From Silicimonas sp. (GTDB taxonomy: Bacteria > Pseudomonadota > Alphaproteobacteria > Rhodobacterales > Rhodobacteraceae): a stretch of DNA of 64,000 bases. The position numbers and the translations under genes were made by a program. Positions 62,758 to 64,000 of the stretch are shown piece after piece. The stretch is taken from assembly GCA_022820365.1 (NCBI GenBank), contig JAJEFO010000043.1:1-64000 (forward strand), written 5' to 3'. The notes beneath the pieces were generated by a model that was not told where the DNA came from, searched no databases, and worked only from the letters and a program-made list of their open reading frames with translations. How positions within the stretch are numbered: the first letter of the stretch is position 1; the number at the start of each line of letters is the position of its first letter.

Positions 62758-63182
62758 CGTCGTGCTCCGTTCCGTCCAATTGTCGATTCCACGCAGCATA
62801 TGCGCCTGGTGCCAATACCACGATGCAGGGTGCATGCGGAAAGTGTCTCTACGAAATTTCCTGCTTGGTCTTGTTTGCCGCAGGCACACAGGTCGGCACA
62901 GAAGTGTCCGCGAAGGCGAATTCGCGCCGACTCCACATGGGGCCGTGAATCAACAGAAACGGACTCGACAGGCATTGATGTGGAAGCAGGCAAGCGATCC
63001 GGATGATTGCTGCTCTCCGGATCGGCCCATGTACTGACGTCGCGGTGCGTCGCAGTTCGCGTGACGGTCCTTCTCTGCATTGGAGCATGCGAGCCAGACG
63101 CGAGGCTCGAGGGCAACGAGTTCTATTGGGTCTGCCAAATGGTTTAGGGTGTCCGCGAATTGGAAGATATCGGTTGTAAGAG
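62758..63182. other. Stretch without a supported gene
   Basis: No coding region is convincing on either strand; overlapping frames lack motifs. It ends at the repeat array in front of DUF4143 copy C. Confidence 0.4.
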
Positions 63183-63248
63183 TCCCAATCATCATGCTCT
63201 AGACTCCCAATCATCATGTAGGCTATTCCCGATTGTCATGGATCTGGA
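63183..63248 (+). repeat. Three direct repeats with exact 22-bp period upstream of DUF4143 copy C
   Basis: The 14-base core TCCCAATCATCATG occurs at 63183 and 63205, and as TCCCGATTGTCATG (three changes) at 63227. The starts are exactly 22 bases apart and the 8 bases between cores differ. The array stops 8 bases before the ATG at 63257. The core is unrelated in sequence to the array at 16887, but period and position relative to the gene are alike. Confidence 0.82.
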
Positions 63249-63256
63249 ATCTGCAC

Positions 63257-64000
63257 ATGTATGATCGATTGATCGAACACAAAGTCGAGGAAGCCCTTGA
63301 AGACACGCCCGTGGTCTTGGTGGTGGGACCACGCCGGGCCGGCAAGACCACTCTGGTGCAAGCCATCAAGAGAGGCAGCCGGACTTACTTTACGCTCGAC
63401 GATCCGGCGACCCTCGATGCCGCACAATCCGATCCGGTTGGCTTCGTGCGGCGACTGGAACGGGCGACGATTGATGAAATCCAGCGCGCACCGGATCTGT
63501 TGCTGGCGATCAAGAAGTCTGTGGACGAAGGCAAGCGTCCCGGAAGGTTCCTGCTCACTGGCTCGGCCAATGTACTGACGTTGCCGCGTGTCGCCGACAG
63601 TTTGGCTGGCCGAATGGAGACAATCCAGATGCTTCCATTGGCCCAGGCCGAAATCATTGGCACCGTGCCATCCTTTTTGGAACGCTTGTTCGAAGGGAAG
63701 CTGCAGGGTGTTCGGAACAACCATGTTGACGACGACATCGTTCGCAGGGCCATGAGCGGAGGATTTCCTGAAGTGCTCGATCGTGAGAGCGAGCGCCGCC
63801 GCATAAGTTGGGCGCGTTCCTACCTGACATCGGTCCTGACACGCGATCTCAGGGACATCGCCGACATGAAAAAGTTGACCGAGCTTCCAAGATTCGTGCA
63901 GCTGTTGGCCGAACACTCCGGACAGCTCGTCAATTTTTCCAGGATCGCTGCCGGCATCAATGTCAGCCACAAGACCGCACATCGCTACATCGTGCTGCTT
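63257..64000 (+). CDS. AAA_14/DUF4143 ATPase (copy C), cut by the window end
   Basis: The frame from the ATG at 63257 stays open for 248 codons to the last base. It reads MYDRLIEHKVEEALEDTPVV, Walker A GPRRAGKTT, TFTLDDPATLDAAQSDPVGF-like text (YFTLDDPATLDAAQSDPVGF), Walker B TIDEIQRAP, LLTGSANVLTLPRVADSLAG and AEHSGQLVNFSRIAAGINVS. These follow copy A (17006) closely. The C-terminal nuclease-like half lies beyond the window. The repeat array just upstream is the second of its kind here. Confidence 0.9.
   Translation, partial: MYDRLIEHKVEEALEDTPVVLVVGPRRAGKTTLVQAIKRGSRTYFTLDDPATLDAAQSDPVGFVRRLERATIDEIQRAPDLLLAIKKSVDEGKRPGRFLLTGSANVLTLPRVADSLAGRMETIQMLPLAQAEIIGTVPSFLERLFEGKLQGVRNNHVDDDIVRRAMSGGFPEVLDRESERRRISWARSYLTSVLTRDLRDIADMKKLTELPRFVQLLAEHSGQLVNFSRIAAGINVSHKTAHRYIVLL

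Noticed and set aside
63236-63982. 248-codon minus-strand frame at the window end
   Set aside because: It is the complement of DUF4143 copy C, whose plus frame has Walker A, Walker B and family wording.
1-64000. tRNA, rRNA, replication origin or phage attachment sites
   Set aside because: I looked for cloverleaf ends, rRNA cores and integrase genes and saw none; a tRNA scan would be needed to exclude a missed one.

Overview
The window is GC-rich DNA packed with solute transporters and small-molecule catabolic operons. It looks like an alphaproteobacterium, most likely of the Rhodobacterales/roseobacter type. This is an inference from gene content (a TRAP transporter, a tripartite tricarboxylate transporter, ATP-dependent hydantoinases and threonate/tetronate-type genes), not from a marker gene; no rRNA or tRNA was seen.

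Layout. 345-1214 is a CmcJ/NvfI-type oxidoreductase. 1825-15370 is one long plus-strand operon: an XRE-cupin regulator, a dipeptide-type ABC transporter (binding protein, two permeases, two ATPases), a GAF protein, HyuA, HyuB, an Asp/Glu/hydantoin racemase, an M24 peptidase and a second HyuB. It reads as import and opening of cyclic amides such as hydantoins or oxoprolines. A class-IV aminotransferase-like gene faces it. 16500-23400 is a scarred region: a DUF4143 ATPase preceded by four 22-bp-period repeats, an IS630 transposase remnant, an amidohydrolase fragment, an amidase, a decayed copy of a neighbouring aminotransferase and a hipBA pair whose HipA lacks its catalytic aspartate.

23403-31332 is a homoprotocatechuate meta-cleavage operon (hpaH, hpaG-like, hpaD, hpaE, hpaF, divergent hpaR) fused to a PLP decarboxylase and a class-III aminotransferase. 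The likely input is an aromatic amino acid or amine. 31385-34472 is a two-gene cassette of a RecQ-like helicase with a C-terminal phosphoribosyltransferase domain and a DprA-like protein, a candidate conflict/defence system. 34545-44495 is an oxalate operon (GntR, oxc, frc, a formyltetrahydrofolate-hydrolase-like protein, TctCBA transporter, a P-loop kinase-like protein).

44907-55471 is an acid-sugar region. A minus-strand operon (SMP-30 lactonase, Gfo/Idh/MocA dehydrogenase, LtnD, an isopropylmalate-dehydrogenase-like enzyme, OtnK, OtnC, ABM monooxygenase) is paired with a LysR regulator and a divergent TRAP transporter. 56100-64000 is a second scarred region: a broken LysR gene, a second DUF4143 ATPase, fragments of a DEAD-box helicase, of otnK, of the dehydrogenase and of a VOC protein, then intact lacI-type, MOSC and DUF2268 genes. 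A third DUF4143 ATPase, preceded by three 22-bp-period repeats, runs off the end.

The least explained signals are the 22-bp-period repeat arrays, different in sequence but equal in period, in front of two of the three DUF4143 ATPases, and the RecQ-PRTase/DprA cassette.
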